A DNA stretch of 64,000 nt from Anaerolineae bacterium (lineage in GTDB: Bacteria; Chloroflexota; Anaerolineae; Promineifilales; Promineifilaceae): NCBI GenBank assembly GCA_007123775.1, contig SLGK01000118.1:52003-116002 (forward strand). The letters run 5' to 3'. The notes under the pieces were generated by a model that searched no databases, had not been told where the DNA came from, and was given only the letters and a program-made list of their open reading frames with translations. The position numbers and the translations under genes were made by a program. Shown here in pieces: positions 1 through 7,940 of this stretch. Every line of letters starts with the position of its first letter. Position 1 is the first letter of the stretch.

Positions 1-1318
1 GCAGTCCGCCCAGGCCGCTGATAGCCATCAGCAGGCAAAGGGCGGGAACCAGCCAGCGCCGCCAGGGGAGCAGCGCCAGCGCCCCCGTTGCCAGGGCCGT
101 GAAGATCGCCTGCACCGACAAAAAGCGCCAGGGAAATTGGGTGAAGGAGAGCAGCGGTAAATGGTCCCAAAGCAGCCGGGAGAGCGGCGTCAGCATGAAG
201 GTGGCTACGAATAGACCGATAACCAGGAAGACGATACGTGCGCCTAGACCTGACAGGTCTTCAAGACCTGTCAGGTCTGGTCTCCATTCTACGAAGCCCA
301 ACGCCGCCAATCCCAACAGGGCCAATACCGCCTGAACCAGCCCCATGCGAAAGGCGTTGCCGCCGTCAACCGTATAATCAAACAACAAGCTGCTCTGGAC
401 CAGATCGCCGCTCAAAAAATGGTTGCTGTAGTGGAAATAGCCCTCCGTCACCGGACCCAGTTGGGCCAGCGATTGCTCCGCCAACGCGGGCACAAAAAAC
501 CAGGCGGCCAGCCCCAACGCCAGCAGTAAAGAAATCGTGATGCGTGATGCGTAATGCGTAATACGTAATGCGTAATGCGTGATGCGTAATGCGTGATGCG
601 TCATGCCGAACAGCAAAATGGCTAACAGCAGGAAAGGCGAAAAAATAAGTGCGGAGATGTTGTGGCTCAAAATGAGCGCCGCATATAGCAGCGCTAATTG
701 ACCATTGACCATTGACCGTTGACCATTGACCATTCTCAGGATGGCCAGGATTAGCCAGGGGTATAAGGCCATGGCCCAGAATTCGGCCAGGGAGTCGCCG
801 CGCACGTAGACGTTGACCATGTGGAAGGGGGCGAAGGTGTAGGCAACGGCCGTTAACAGGCCGGCCCATTCGTGGCGTAGTGGGTAGTGGGTAGTGCGTA
901 AGGTGTTGTTTTCAGGTAGAGACCAGAAGGTGCGGCCGAGTTGGTAAGCGCCCCAGGCGGCAACGAGGAAGCCGCTGAGCTGGGCCAGGTGGATGGCGCG
1001 GATGAAGCCGAAGCCGAGGAAATAGAAAACGGCCGTGATGTACAGCGACAGCGGCGCGTAATAGTTGTAAAAGGGGTAGCCATAGCCGTAGTTGGCATCT
1101 GGCATCCAGCGGACGGGGAAGTGGCCGTCGCTCAGGGCGGTGGCAAGCTGGTGCAGCCGTTGCAGCAAAAAGGGGCTGTCACCGCCGCCGCGCGTGTTTA
1201 ACAGCCCCGGTTCGGCCAGCACCGGCCAGGCGGCCACAACAGCTACCATAATAACGGCCAGTTGAAACCAGTAACCGTGAGGCGTAATGCCTGATGCGTG
1301 ACGTCTAATTGAGGCCAT
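1..1318 (-). CDS. Polytopic membrane protein, GT-C / PTPS-related type (3' end outside window)
   Basis: The frame is open from an ATG at 1316-1318 to the left edge (439 codons), with a stop codon just upstream at 1337-1339. The product is very hydrophobic, with many predicted membrane segments. It carries an early GGGDSPF motif, the stretch YGYPFYNYYAPLSLY and a later SFTQFPWRFLSVQ. These resemble the 6-pyruvoyl-tetrahydropterin synthase-related membrane family (GT-C fold, probably lipid-linked sugar transfer). The family call is from recall. The gene contains several in-frame low-complexity segments made by 7-bp repeat arrays (near 540-602, 698-732, 877-904 and 1283-1310) and by a 33-bp palindrome at 246-278, without any stop codon. 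They fall mainly in loops between hydrophobic segments. It may be a functional gene carrying insertions or one in decay. Confidence 0.7.
   Translation of the reverse strand, partial: MASIRRHASGITPHGYWFQLAVIMVAVVAAWPVLAEPGLLNTRGGGDSPFLLQRLHQLATALSDGHFPVRWMPDANYGYGYPFYNYYAPLSLYITAVFYFLGFGFIRAIHLAQLSGFLVAAWGAYQLGRTFWSLPENNTLRTTHYPLRHEWAGLLTAVAYTFAPFHMVNVYVRGDSLAEFWAMALYPWLILAILRMVNGQRSMVNGQLALLYAALILSHNISALIFSPFLLLAILLFGMTHHALRITHYALRITHYASRITISLLLALGLAAWFFVPALAEQSLAQLGPVTEGYFHYSNHFLSGDLVQSSLLFDYTVDGGNAFRMGLVQAVLALLGLAALGFVEWRPDLTGLEDLSGLGARIVFLVIGLFVATFMLTPLSRLLWDHLPLLSFTQFPWRFLSVQAIFTALATGALALLPWRRWLVPALCLLMAISGLGGL
246..278. repeat. 33-bp nested palindrome inside the first gene
   Basis: Two 15-bp palindromes, AGACCTGACAGGTCT and AGACCTGTCAGGTCT, are separated by 3 bases. 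Together they form a 33-bp palindrome that is perfect except at its centre. It is translated in frame as part of PDLTGLEDLSG in the membrane protein gene. A related inverted repeat with the same AGACCTG ends lies at 5735-5768. Confidence 0.8.
540..602. repeat. Heptamer array, 9 units of ATGCGTN
   Basis: Nine contiguous 7-bp units (ATGCGTG, ATGCGTA, one ATACGTA, ATGCGTC). The total of 63 bp is a multiple of three. On the minus strand the array has no stop codon in any frame and reads as repeats of the heptapeptide ALRITHY inside the membrane protein gene. Confidence 0.95.
698..732. repeat. Heptamer array, 5 units of TTGACCR
   Basis: Five contiguous units: TTGACCA four times and TTGACCG once. 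On the minus strand it is stop-free and encodes MVNGQ-type repeats in the membrane protein gene. On the plus strand it contains TGA stops. Confidence 0.95.
877..904. repeat. Heptamer array, GTAGTGG type
   Basis: Three units (GTAGTGG twice, GTAGTGC) and a diverged fourth (GTAAGGT). Read on the minus strand it gives LRTTHYPLR in frame within the same gene. A fourth, more degenerate 7-bp series lies at 1283-1310 near the gene's start. Confidence 0.85.
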
Positions 1319-1346
1319 CAACCGCCGTTTCTGCCTTCATTTTTTG

Positions 1347-2642
1347 CTACGTCGTCTGACGGCGCAGGAAGACAAAGAGCAGCACGCCCAACAAAATAAC
1401 ACCTAAGAAGAGGGCAATTAGACCGCTCACTGCGGCCAGGCTGCGGGGAGCGGTATCCGGTTCGGCTGTTGCCACGGGCAGTTCCGGCTCAAGCGTCGGG
1501 GGCAGGTCGGCGTCGGCAATGGTGTCAGCACCCGGCGGATCGACGACCGGTGTGGCCTCAGGGCGCAGCCGGCTGCCGAATTCCACGCCCAGCGTTTGCC
1601 CCACGTCAATCTGGATAACGGCCGTATCAGCCGTGGTCAGTTCCAGACGGGGCGGAATCTGCTGCGAAACCTCATAGGCACCGGGTTCTAGTCCTTCAAA
1701 ACAAACCGGCTCCGGCCGGCCGGTGGAAATAGCGGTATCAACCACCTGGCCGTCCCGGCTGACGGTAAAGGTGATGCCCGCCAGGTAATCTTCGCCGGGA
1801 TCATGGATGCCGTTGGCGTTTTCGTCGTTAAAAGCGTTGAGGCAGATGGTCCCTCCCGGAGGTGTGGTGGGTGTGGGCGTGGGCGTGTTGGTAGGAACGG
1901 CCGTGGGCGTATCTGTGACCTCAGGCGTGGGCGTGTTCACCGGCGTATTGGTGGCAGGTGGTGGCGGTGGCGGCGTGTTGGTAGCTGTCGGTAACACCTG
2001 CACCACCACTAATTCAGCCGCATCATACCAGGTATCCAGATATTGCAGACATTGATTGGCGCCGGCCCGGGCCAGGTTGGCCGAGGTAAACACGGTGATT
2101 TGATTCCCCACAGCCGTGGCCTCCACCGAAAACTGCTGCCATTGGTCATGGGGAGAACCGGCAGCTCCCCAGACTACTCCCGGCGCGTACCAGATCGCGC
2201 CGCCGGTCGGATCGATACCGGCCCGAATATTCATCTGGACGTAGGTGTCCGAGCCATCGACGCCGGGTTCATTGCTGGTGCGCCCTTTGGCGAAGACGGT
2301 AAAGCGATAGGTTGTGCCGGGTGTAGCCGCTACTGTCTGGTAGACGCCGGCCGACCAGGTATCCCAATTGTTGCCGATGTATTGTGAGGAACCACCCTGG
2401 TATATGTGCTGGGCGGTCGCCAGTTCCGCATTCCAGCGCGGCCGAAAATAATACGGGTCGGCACAGTCATCCGTTTTTTCCGTTTCCCGATGCCAGGCAG
2501 TCCAGCCGTTGGCCACACCGTTGCTAAACGGCTCGGCAAAGCCAGGGTTGTTTAACAGATTGGCCTGGGCCTGAATCGGCACGGCCAGATTTAGCCCAGA
2601 AAAGAAGTTGCCGAAAAAGAGTAGAGCCAAGAAGTAAACCAT
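1347..2642 (-). CDS. Exported, membrane-anchored surface protein with SdrD-B-like domain
   Basis: The ATG at 2640-2642 is preceded by GAGGG about 7 bases upstream and starts a clear signal peptide (MVYFLALLFFGNFF, ending near IQAQA). A longer open frame reaches 2693 but is less likely. After the signal comes a region starting NLLNNPGFAEPF that resembles a carbohydrate-binding module. A Thr/Pro-rich linker of TNTP-type repeats follows, then a domain with NDENANGIHDPGEDYLAG typical of SdrD-B-like immunoglobulin folds. A second Pro-rich spacer, a C-terminal transmembrane helix and a short RRQTT tail complete it. The architecture suggests a surface adhesin or glycan-binding protein tethered to the membrane. 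The ligand is unknown. Confidence 0.75.
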   Translation of the reverse strand: MVYFLALLFFGNFFSGLNLAVPIQAQANLLNNPGFAEPFSNGVANGWTAWHRETEKTDDCADPYYFRPRWNAELATAQHIYQGGSSQYIGNNWDTWSAGVYQTVAATPGTTYRFTVFAKGRTSNEPGVDGSDTYVQMNIRAGIDPTGGAIWYAPGVVWGAAGSPHDQWQQFSVEATAVGNQITVFTSANLARAGANQCLQYLDTWYDAAELVVVQVLPTATNTPPPPPPATNTPVNTPTPEVTDTPTAVPTNTPTPTPTTPPGGTICLNAFNDENANGIHDPGEDYLAGITFTVSRDGQVVDTAISTGRPEPVCFEGLEPGAYEVSQQIPPRLELTTADTAVIQIDVGQTLGVEFGSRLRPEATPVVDPPGADTIADADLPPTLEPELPVATAEPDTAPRSLAAVSGLIALFLGVILLGVLLFVFLRRQTT

Positions 2643-2761
2643 GTCAATATCCCTCAGGGATTGGACCAGTTGTTTGTTCGCGAACCAGTACAATCCAGCC
2701 TCGTAGATACACCAGTGTAAGACTAATCGGCCCTATTGTACCATATCCGGTCAGTAACCGT

Positions 2762-3475
2762 TTAACTACGGCCGTATACGGGAACGGCCGCACCCTGAAC
2801 GGATTTGGCCGCCGGCGATGCCAGGAAGAGGACGACGCTGGCCAGGTCGGCTGGCGGAACCCACTTCTCAAAATCGGCGTTGGGCATTGATTCCCGGTTG
2901 GGTGGGGTGTCAATTGTGCCCGGCAAAATACAGTTGACGTTGATGCCCTTGTGCTTCAATTCGGCCGCCAGGCTTTCGGTCAGGCGAATGACGGCGCTTT
3001 TAGAGATGATATAGGGGGCCATGTTGGCGCTCCCCGCCAGCGCGGCCCGCGCCCCTACGTTGACAATTTTGCCTGCGCCAGCGGCCAACATTTGGGGAAC
3101 CACAGCGCGGCAGGTCAGGAAGGCGGTGCGGGCGTTGAGATTGAGCATAAAGTCCCACGTCTTCTCATCTGTCTCGTGAACGGGTGGCCCCATGGTAAAA
3201 CCACCGGCAATATTGGCCAACACGTCGATACGGCCGTATTGGTCCATGGCGTTACCCACCATCCCGTTGACCTCATCGGCGTCGGTCAGATCAACGGCAA
3301 CGTATAGATAGCGATTCGGGTCCAGCGAGTCGCCGTAGACTTTTTCCAGCCGTTCCTCTTCCAAATCAACCAGGACCAGGTTGGCCCCCGCTTCATAAAA
3401 GGCACGCGCTGTAGCCTCGCCCAGCGTCCCCGCCGCGCCAGTCACGATTACTACTTTCTTTTCGAAATTGAACAT
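2762..3475 (-). CDS. Short-chain dehydrogenase/reductase
   Basis: A 237-residue protein with the usual SDR length. The cofactor motif TGAAGTLG lies near residue 12, followed by NIAGG and the catalytic YxxxK (YIISK) near residue 155. Acidic residues after the second strand (VDLEEER) suggest NAD(H) preference. The position 13 residues before the catalytic Tyr, normally Ser in FabG-like enzymes, is Ala (NVGARAAL). Catalysis may therefore be altered or a neighbouring residue may substitute. The start is supported by TAGGAG upstream. The substrate cannot be deduced. The gene stands alone, with a 9-bp-arm hairpin (3495-3520) in its leader. Confidence 0.85.
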   Translation of the reverse strand: MFNFEKKVVIVTGAAGTLGEATARAFYEAGANLVLVDLEEERLEKVYGDSLDPNRYLYVAVDLTDADEVNGMVGNAMDQYGRIDVLANIAGGFTMGPPVHETDEKTWDFMLNLNARTAFLTCRAVVPQMLAAGAGKIVNVGARAALAGSANMAPYIISKSAVIRLTESLAAELKHKGINVNCILPGTIDTPPNRESMPNADFEKWVPPADLASVVLFLASPAAKSVQGAAVPVYGRS

Positions 3476-3494
3476 GGTTTTCTCCTAGGGCTGA

Positions 3495-3520
3495 CGTGTA
3501 GAGGTTTCTATCTCTACACG
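3495..3520 (-). promoter_or_regulatory. Hairpin in the leader of the SDR gene
   Basis: Perfect 9-bp arms CGTGTAGAG / CTCTACACG enclose an 8-base loop, about 20 bases upstream of the SDR start codon. It could be an RNA hairpin or an operator. There is no T-run, so it is not an intrinsic terminator. Confidence 0.45.
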
Positions 3521-3652
3521 CTATCTCAAGAAATCATTGCGTTCATATTAGCATAAGCTGAACCAGAATCCAATGGGGAGCGGCACTATGTTGCCCCAAT
3601 AGCCCACAGGCAGTAACATTCTGCCAACTTTTTGAAACATTGGGAGAATACT

Positions 3653-5734
3653 ATGCCTATAAGGTCATTAGCGGCAGAGCAGGTTCGTCTGGTCTGTGAC
3701 CAGAAGCTGTTCAATTTTACGACGACGGCTGAACTACCCCCGTCAGAAACGGTGGTGGGGCAGCCGCGTGGCTTACGCTCTCTGTCGTTCGGGCTAGGGG
3801 TATCAGGAGAAGGTTATAACATCTTTGTGCTGGGACCAACCGGGGCCGGCCGCACCACCGCCCTGACCCATTTGCTGGCTGAGCAGGCTGCCAACCGGCC
3901 CCGGCCAGCCGATTGGGTCTACGTCTACAATTTTGAGGTGCCGGAACAGCCCCGCGCCCTCTCTTTGCCCGCCGGGCAAGGTCGTCACCTGCGACAGCAA
4001 ATGGCCGCGCTGGTGCAAACGCTGCGCTACCAGCGATCCGTGCGGCTTGACGGTCTGGCGGCCGGTGAAATGGGCGGTGCTGATCTGGTGGAAACGGCCG
4101 TTTCCACCCACCTGGACCAACTGCGCCAAACCTATCAGGCGCAGCCCGACCTGCTGCTTTATCTGGAACAGGTGGCTCACGAAATTAGCAACACCCCGCT
4201 GACCACCCTCGATCCCAGCCGGTATATGGTACGCTTGCTGGCTGACAACAGTCAGACTTTGGGCGCACCCGTTGTCTTCGACCATTATCCCACCCGACAC
4301 AGCTTGTTGGGTCGAGTAGAATACGCCTGGCAGCAGGGCGACCTTATCCCCCACCTGACCACCGTACAGCCAGGCAGTCTGCACGCGGCCAACGGCGGCT
4401 ATCTGGTCTTGCAGGCAGCCGATTTGTTAGAGCGGTTCGAAAATTGCTGGGTGCCGCTGCGCCAGGCGCTTCAGGCGGGCCAGATTCCCATCGTCTCGGA
4501 GGCAACGGCTGGTGGCGGCGTGCCTATTCACGGCTTAAATCCGGAATCCGTACCACTCTCGCTCAAACTAATTTTGCTGGGCAGTGCCGACGATTATTAC
4601 ACCCTGTACGAACTGGATGAAGTGTTCCCTCGTCTATTCAAGGTACGGGCCGAGTTTGATTGGGAGATGCCGCTAGACGAAGCGCACGTGGCCCAATATG
4701 CGGCCTACATTGCCACCATTTGTCACAGAGAGGGGTTGTGTCACTTTGACAAAACGGCCGTGGCCAAAGTGGTTGAACAGGGTGCCCGGCTGGTGGAGCA
4801 TCAGAAGCGACTTAACGCCCGTCTGGGCCTGATAGCCGACTTGCTGCGCGAGGCCAGCTATTGGACGCGCATGCGAGGGGGTGAGGTGGTAACGGCCGCT
4901 GACGTGCAGCAAGCCCTGGTTGAACAGGCCTACCGGGCCAGCCTGGTCGAAGAGCGCATTCGTGAAGAAATCCTGGAAGACCTGGTATTTATTGCTACCG
5001 AAGGCAGCGTGGTAGGTCAGGTCAATGGCCTCTCCATTCTGGATACGGGCGACTACATGTTTGGTCAGCCGGGGCGTATTACGGCCCGCACCTATATGGG
5101 TGAAGATGGCATCATCCACATTGAGCGGGAAACTGACATGTCTGGCCCCATTCACCACAAGGGGGTGTTAACCCTCATGGGCTACTTTGGTGGCCAGTAC
5201 GCCCAGCGGCAGCCGCTTTCATTTTCGGCCAGCCTGACTTTTGAGCAGAATTATTTCGGCGTTGAGGGGGATAGCGCGTCTTCGTCTGAACTGTATGCTT
5301 TGCTGTCTAGCCTGAGTAATTTACCCGTTAAGCAAGGAATTGGCGTCACCGGTTCGGTCAACCAGCGGGGCGAAATTCAGCCCATTAGCGGCGTTAATGA
5401 GAAGATAGAAGGTTTTTACCGGGTATGCGCCGCACGGGGCTTAACGGGTGAACAAGGGGTTATTATTCCTGTGGCCAATATTGAAAACTTGATGCTGCAC
5501 GAAGATGTGGTAACGGCCGTAGCCGAGGGTCAATTCCACATCTGGCCCGTTGGCAACATCGACGAGGGCATCGAGATTCTGACCGATGTGGCCGCGGGCG
5601 TGGCCGATGAACAGGGCAACTTTCCTGAAGGCACCGTCCACCACGCTGTGCAGCAGCGGCTTCTGCAATTAGCCCGCGATCTCAAATCCTTTGGCGACAG
5701 CGGCGATAATGAAGAGGAAGAAGATGAAGGGTAA
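3653..5734 (+). CDS. Lon-like protease with AAA domain (LonB/AAA_32 type)
   Basis: A 693-residue protein. The ATG at 3653 has TGGGAGA 6 bases upstream; an upstream TTG frame at 3632 is less likely. The N-terminal half is an AAA-like module with the P-loop GPTGAGRTT, where the usual Lys is Arg. The C-terminal part is a Lon (S16) protease domain with the catalytic Ser region GDSASSSELYALLSSL and the catalytic Lys in SGVNEKIEGF. This matches bacterial La-type proteases with an AAA_32 domain and no classical Lon N-domain. It probably degrades damaged or regulatory proteins in the cytoplasm. The tail is acidic (EEEEDEG). It ends next to an inverted repeat shared with a convergent LysM gene. Confidence 0.88.
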   Translation: MPIRSLAAEQVRLVCDQKLFNFTTTAELPPSETVVGQPRGLRSLSFGLGVSGEGYNIFVLGPTGAGRTTALTHLLAEQAANRPRPADWVYVYNFEVPEQPRALSLPAGQGRHLRQQMAALVQTLRYQRSVRLDGLAAGEMGGADLVETAVSTHLDQLRQTYQAQPDLLLYLEQVAHEISNTPLTTLDPSRYMVRLLADNSQTLGAPVVFDHYPTRHSLLGRVEYAWQQGDLIPHLTTVQPGSLHAANGGYLVLQAADLLERFENCWVPLRQALQAGQIPIVSEATAGGGVPIHGLNPESVPLSLKLILLGSADDYYTLYELDEVFPRLFKVRAEFDWEMPLDEAHVAQYAAYIATICHREGLCHFDKTAVAKVVEQGARLVEHQKRLNARLGLIADLLREASYWTRMRGGEVVTAADVQQALVEQAYRASLVEERIREEILEDLVFIATEGSVVGQVNGLSILDTGDYMFGQPGRITARTYMGEDGIIHIERETDMSGPIHHKGVLTLMGYFGGQYAQRQPLSFSASLTFEQNYFGVEGDSASSSELYALLSSLSNLPVKQGIGVTGSVNQRGEIQPISGVNEKIEGFYRVCAARGLTGEQGVIIPVANIENLMLHEDVVTAVAEGQFHIWPVGNIDEGIEILTDVAAGVADEQGNFPEGTVHHAVQQRLLQLARDLKSFGDSGDNEEEEDEG

Positions 5735-5768
5735 AGACCTGCGAGATTTTGAGAAACCTCGCAGGTCT
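5735..5768. terminator. Inverted repeat between convergent genes
   Basis: Perfect 11-bp arms AGACCTGCGAG / CTCGCAGGTCT with a 12-base loop, lying directly between the converging protease and LysM genes. It fits a bidirectional transcription stop, although no long T-run follows. The ends resemble the AGACCTG repeat at 246-278, so it may also be a dispersed repeat copy. Confidence 0.55.
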
Positions 5769-5782
5769 GACGGTCGTTATAT

Positions 5783-6487
5783 TTACTGTCGGGGCGGAAT
5801 GCGAAGCTGCTGACCGACATCAATGCGGGTCGGATCGGTGAGATTGTTATAGCTGGCCAGTTCATCAACGGTCAGGCCGTAACGCAGGGCAATGCGGAAT
5901 AAATTGTCACCGCGTTGCACAATGTATATCTCCTCTTCGCCGGGGTCCGGATCCGGGTCTGCGGGCGGAGGTTCATCCCCCTCGCCAGGAATATTTAAGA
6001 CTTGCCCCACGCTGAGTACATTGACGTTGCTAATGTTGTTCGCCTGTGCCAGTTCTTGTATGGATAAGCCGAAGCGCTGGGCAATCAGCCCCAGCGTATC
6101 ACCGGCCTGGACCGTATAGGTAGCCGGCCGCTCGGTCGGCGTTGTGGGATCCGGCGCATCCGGTTCAGCCTCTGGTTGTTCGGCATCCCCCGGTTGCTCA
6201 GACTCATCTACTGGCGGCTCCGTTTCGGCCAGCGGGTCATCATCTTCTGGCCGAGGCGAGTCGCCATCTTCTGGCATTGGCTCAACGGGCGGAGCCGGAT
6301 CAACCGGATCCGTCTCTGGCTGTTCAACCTGGATTGTATCCTCAGGTTCTTCAACATCGGGCCGAGGCACGGTGCGCTCGCAGGCCGCCAGCACGAGCGA
6401 AAAGACCAGCAGTATCAGCAAAAAGGCACTGAAAGGGGTCGTCGCCGTGCGAACTGTTTGGGACGTTTGATTTGTTATTTCTTTCAC
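5783..6487 (-). CDS. LysM-domain lipoprotein
   Basis: The GTG at 6485-6487 is chosen because GAGGAGGG lies 4 bases upstream; the frame extends to 6538. The 234-residue product has a short basic N-terminus, a hydrophobic helix and a lipobox ending LAAC near residue 35. It should therefore be lipid-anchored on the outside of the membrane. A long acidic, Pro/Glu-rich spacer follows. Two LysM domains complete it, starting YTVQAGDTLGLIAQRFG and YIVQRGDNLFRIALRYG, with about 45 residues each. LysM binds N-acetylglucosamine polymers such as peptidoglycan. No catalytic domain is present, so this is probably a wall-binding or scaffold protein. Confidence 0.88.
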   Translation of the reverse strand: MKEITNQTSQTVRTATTPFSAFLLILLVFSLVLAACERTVPRPDVEEPEDTIQVEQPETDPVDPAPPVEPMPEDGDSPRPEDDDPLAETEPPVDESEQPGDAEQPEAEPDAPDPTTPTERPATYTVQAGDTLGLIAQRFGLSIQELAQANNISNVNVLSVGQVLNIPGEGDEPPPADPDPDPGEEEIYIVQRGDNLFRIALRYGLTVDELASYNNLTDPTRIDVGQQLRIPPRQ

Positions 6488-6695
6488 GTAACCCTCCTCA
6501 AGAGATAGGATTTGATCGAAATGGTCGGGAGCGACCAAAACGTAACCGGTTGCCTCCTGACACCATTTCTTAACGACATTTGCTATGATTTTAGAGCTTA
6601 CGTGTTAATTAGTCAACATAATGCAAAGCTGGCAGGTTTGAGAACCGCTCAGGTTTACCTCCAAGCCGTGTCAGGGGACCATTTTTGCCCAGAGG

Positions 6696-6740
6696 GTTTG
6701 TGCCCATGAGGTCTGTGCCCACAAAGTCTGTGGCCACGAC
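6696..6740. repeat. Three imperfect 15-bp tandem repeats
   Basis: Three 15-bp units (GTTTGTGCCCATGAG, GTCTGTGCCCACAAA, GTCTGTGGCCACGAC) lie in the 295-bp gap between the divergent LysM and glycosyltransferase genes, ending about 28 bases upstream of a -10 element. They could be regulator sites in phase every 1.5 helical turns. No other function is visible. Confidence 0.6.
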
Positions 6741-6767
6741 TAATCTTTCGTCTGACGCAACATAGGC

Positions 6768-6773
6768 TATAAT
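6768..6773 (+). promoter_or_regulatory. -10 box for the exopolysaccharide genes, nearly leaderless
   Basis: A perfect TATAAT ends 9 bases before the ATG at 6783, so transcription should start about 2-4 bases before the start codon. No Shine-Dalgarno sequence could fit. The -35 region (CTTTCG, 17-bp spacer) is poor. A leaderless transcript is inferred. Confidence 0.5.
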
Positions 6774-6782
6774 TCCAGGTCT

Positions 6783-7940
6783 ATGTCACAAGATAAGCAG
6801 GCTGCGGTGGCCCAATTTCGCATCGGAATCAACGCTCATCTGCTGGCAGGCGGCGACAATTACCGGCGTGCGGGCATCCATCAGTACATCTGGCAGGTGT
6901 TGCGCCATTTGCCTACGGCCGAGTTGGGGTTGCAGCCGATTGTGTACACCCGGCAGATAGCTTCTCTGGCTGACCGGCCGGGGCTGCTGTTGCGCCGAAG
7001 CCGCTGGCCGACGGAACGGCGGTTGGTGCGTATTGCCTGGGAGCAGTTGGCCTGGCCCTGGCTGGCGTGGCAGGATGACCTGGATTTGTGGCACAGCATG
7101 GCTTTTGTTTTGCCGTTGCTTCGGCCGGTCCCGGCCATCGTCACCATTTATGATCTTAGCTTTATCTACACACCAGAAGCGTTTCCTGGCTGGCAACGGC
7201 TTTACCTGAGGTGGCAAACGGCCCACGCCTGCCGCCGGGCCGAGCGGATTATCACCATTTCTGAATCTGGCCGGCAGGATGTGGCCCGGCGCTTTGAGTT
7301 AGCCCCGGAGCGGATTGCGGTGGTCTATCCCGGTGTTGACCCCGCTTACCGGCCGCTGCCGCCAGATGCGGTGGACCGTTTTCGCCAGGAGCATGATCTG
7401 CCGCAGCGGTTCGTGTTGCACGTGGGCACGTTGCAGCCGCGCAAGAATATCCCGCTGCTGCTGGAAGCGTTCGCCCAATTGTTAGTGCCAGATGTGGAGT
7501 TGGTGCTGGTGGGCGGCAAAGGATGGTTGTTTGCGGAGATTTTTGCTAAGGTGGCGGCTTTGGGTTTACAAAACCGGGTGCGCTTTGCCGGTTACGTGCC
7601 GGATGAGATGTTGCCCTGGTGGTATAATGCGGCGTCGCTGCTGGTCTTCCCGTCGCTTTATGAGGGGTTTGGCCTGCCGGTGGTAGAGGCTATGGCCTGT
7701 GGCACGCCGGTAGTGGCGGCTAAAAGTTCTTCGATCCCGGAGGCGGGCGGTGAAGCCGCGCTCTATTTTGAGCCGAATGACGTGACCGGTCTCGGCGAGC
7801 AAATGGCTTTGGTGTTGAACAGCACGGCCGTTTCTGACCAGCTTCGTCACCAGGGGCCAATCCAGGCCCGACAATTTTCCTGGCAGAAGGCGGGGCGAGA
7901 AACGGCCGTTGCGTACCAAGCACTACTTAATCAACTATGA
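6783..7940 (+). CDS. Family 4 glycosyltransferase
   Basis: A 385-residue GT-B glycosyltransferase. The N-terminal domain has GGDNYRRAGIHQY. The C-terminal donor-binding domain has GTLQPRKNIPLLLEAF and the GT4 signature PSLYEGFGLPVVEAMACGTPVV with its E-x7-E pair. It probably adds a sugar from a nucleotide donor to a lipid-linked glycan at the inner face of the membrane. The stop codon overlaps the start of the next gene (ATGA), a polyprenyl glycosylphosphotransferase. The pair therefore likely works in one exopolysaccharide or glycolipid pathway. The donor sugar cannot be read from the sequence. Confidence 0.9.
   Translation: MSQDKQAAVAQFRIGINAHLLAGGDNYRRAGIHQYIWQVLRHLPTAELGLQPIVYTRQIASLADRPGLLLRRSRWPTERRLVRIAWEQLAWPWLAWQDDLDLWHSMAFVLPLLRPVPAIVTIYDLSFIYTPEAFPGWQRLYLRWQTAHACRRAERIITISESGRQDVARRFELAPERIAVVYPGVDPAYRPLPPDAVDRFRQEHDLPQRFVLHVGTLQPRKNIPLLLEAFAQLLVPDVELVLVGGKGWLFAEIFAKVAALGLQNRVRFAGYVPDEMLPWWYNAASLLVFPSLYEGFGLPVVEAMACGTPVVAAKSSSIPEAGGEAALYFEPNDVTGLGEQMALVLNSTAVSDQLRHQGPIQARQFSWQKAGRETAVAYQALLNQL

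Noticed and set aside
540..602. CRISPR array
   Set aside because: Unit length is 7 bp with no spacers; no cas genes in the window.
853..1098. Small minus frames in the first kilobase
   Set aside because: They are out of frame with the continuous hydrophobic membrane protein that runs to the left edge.
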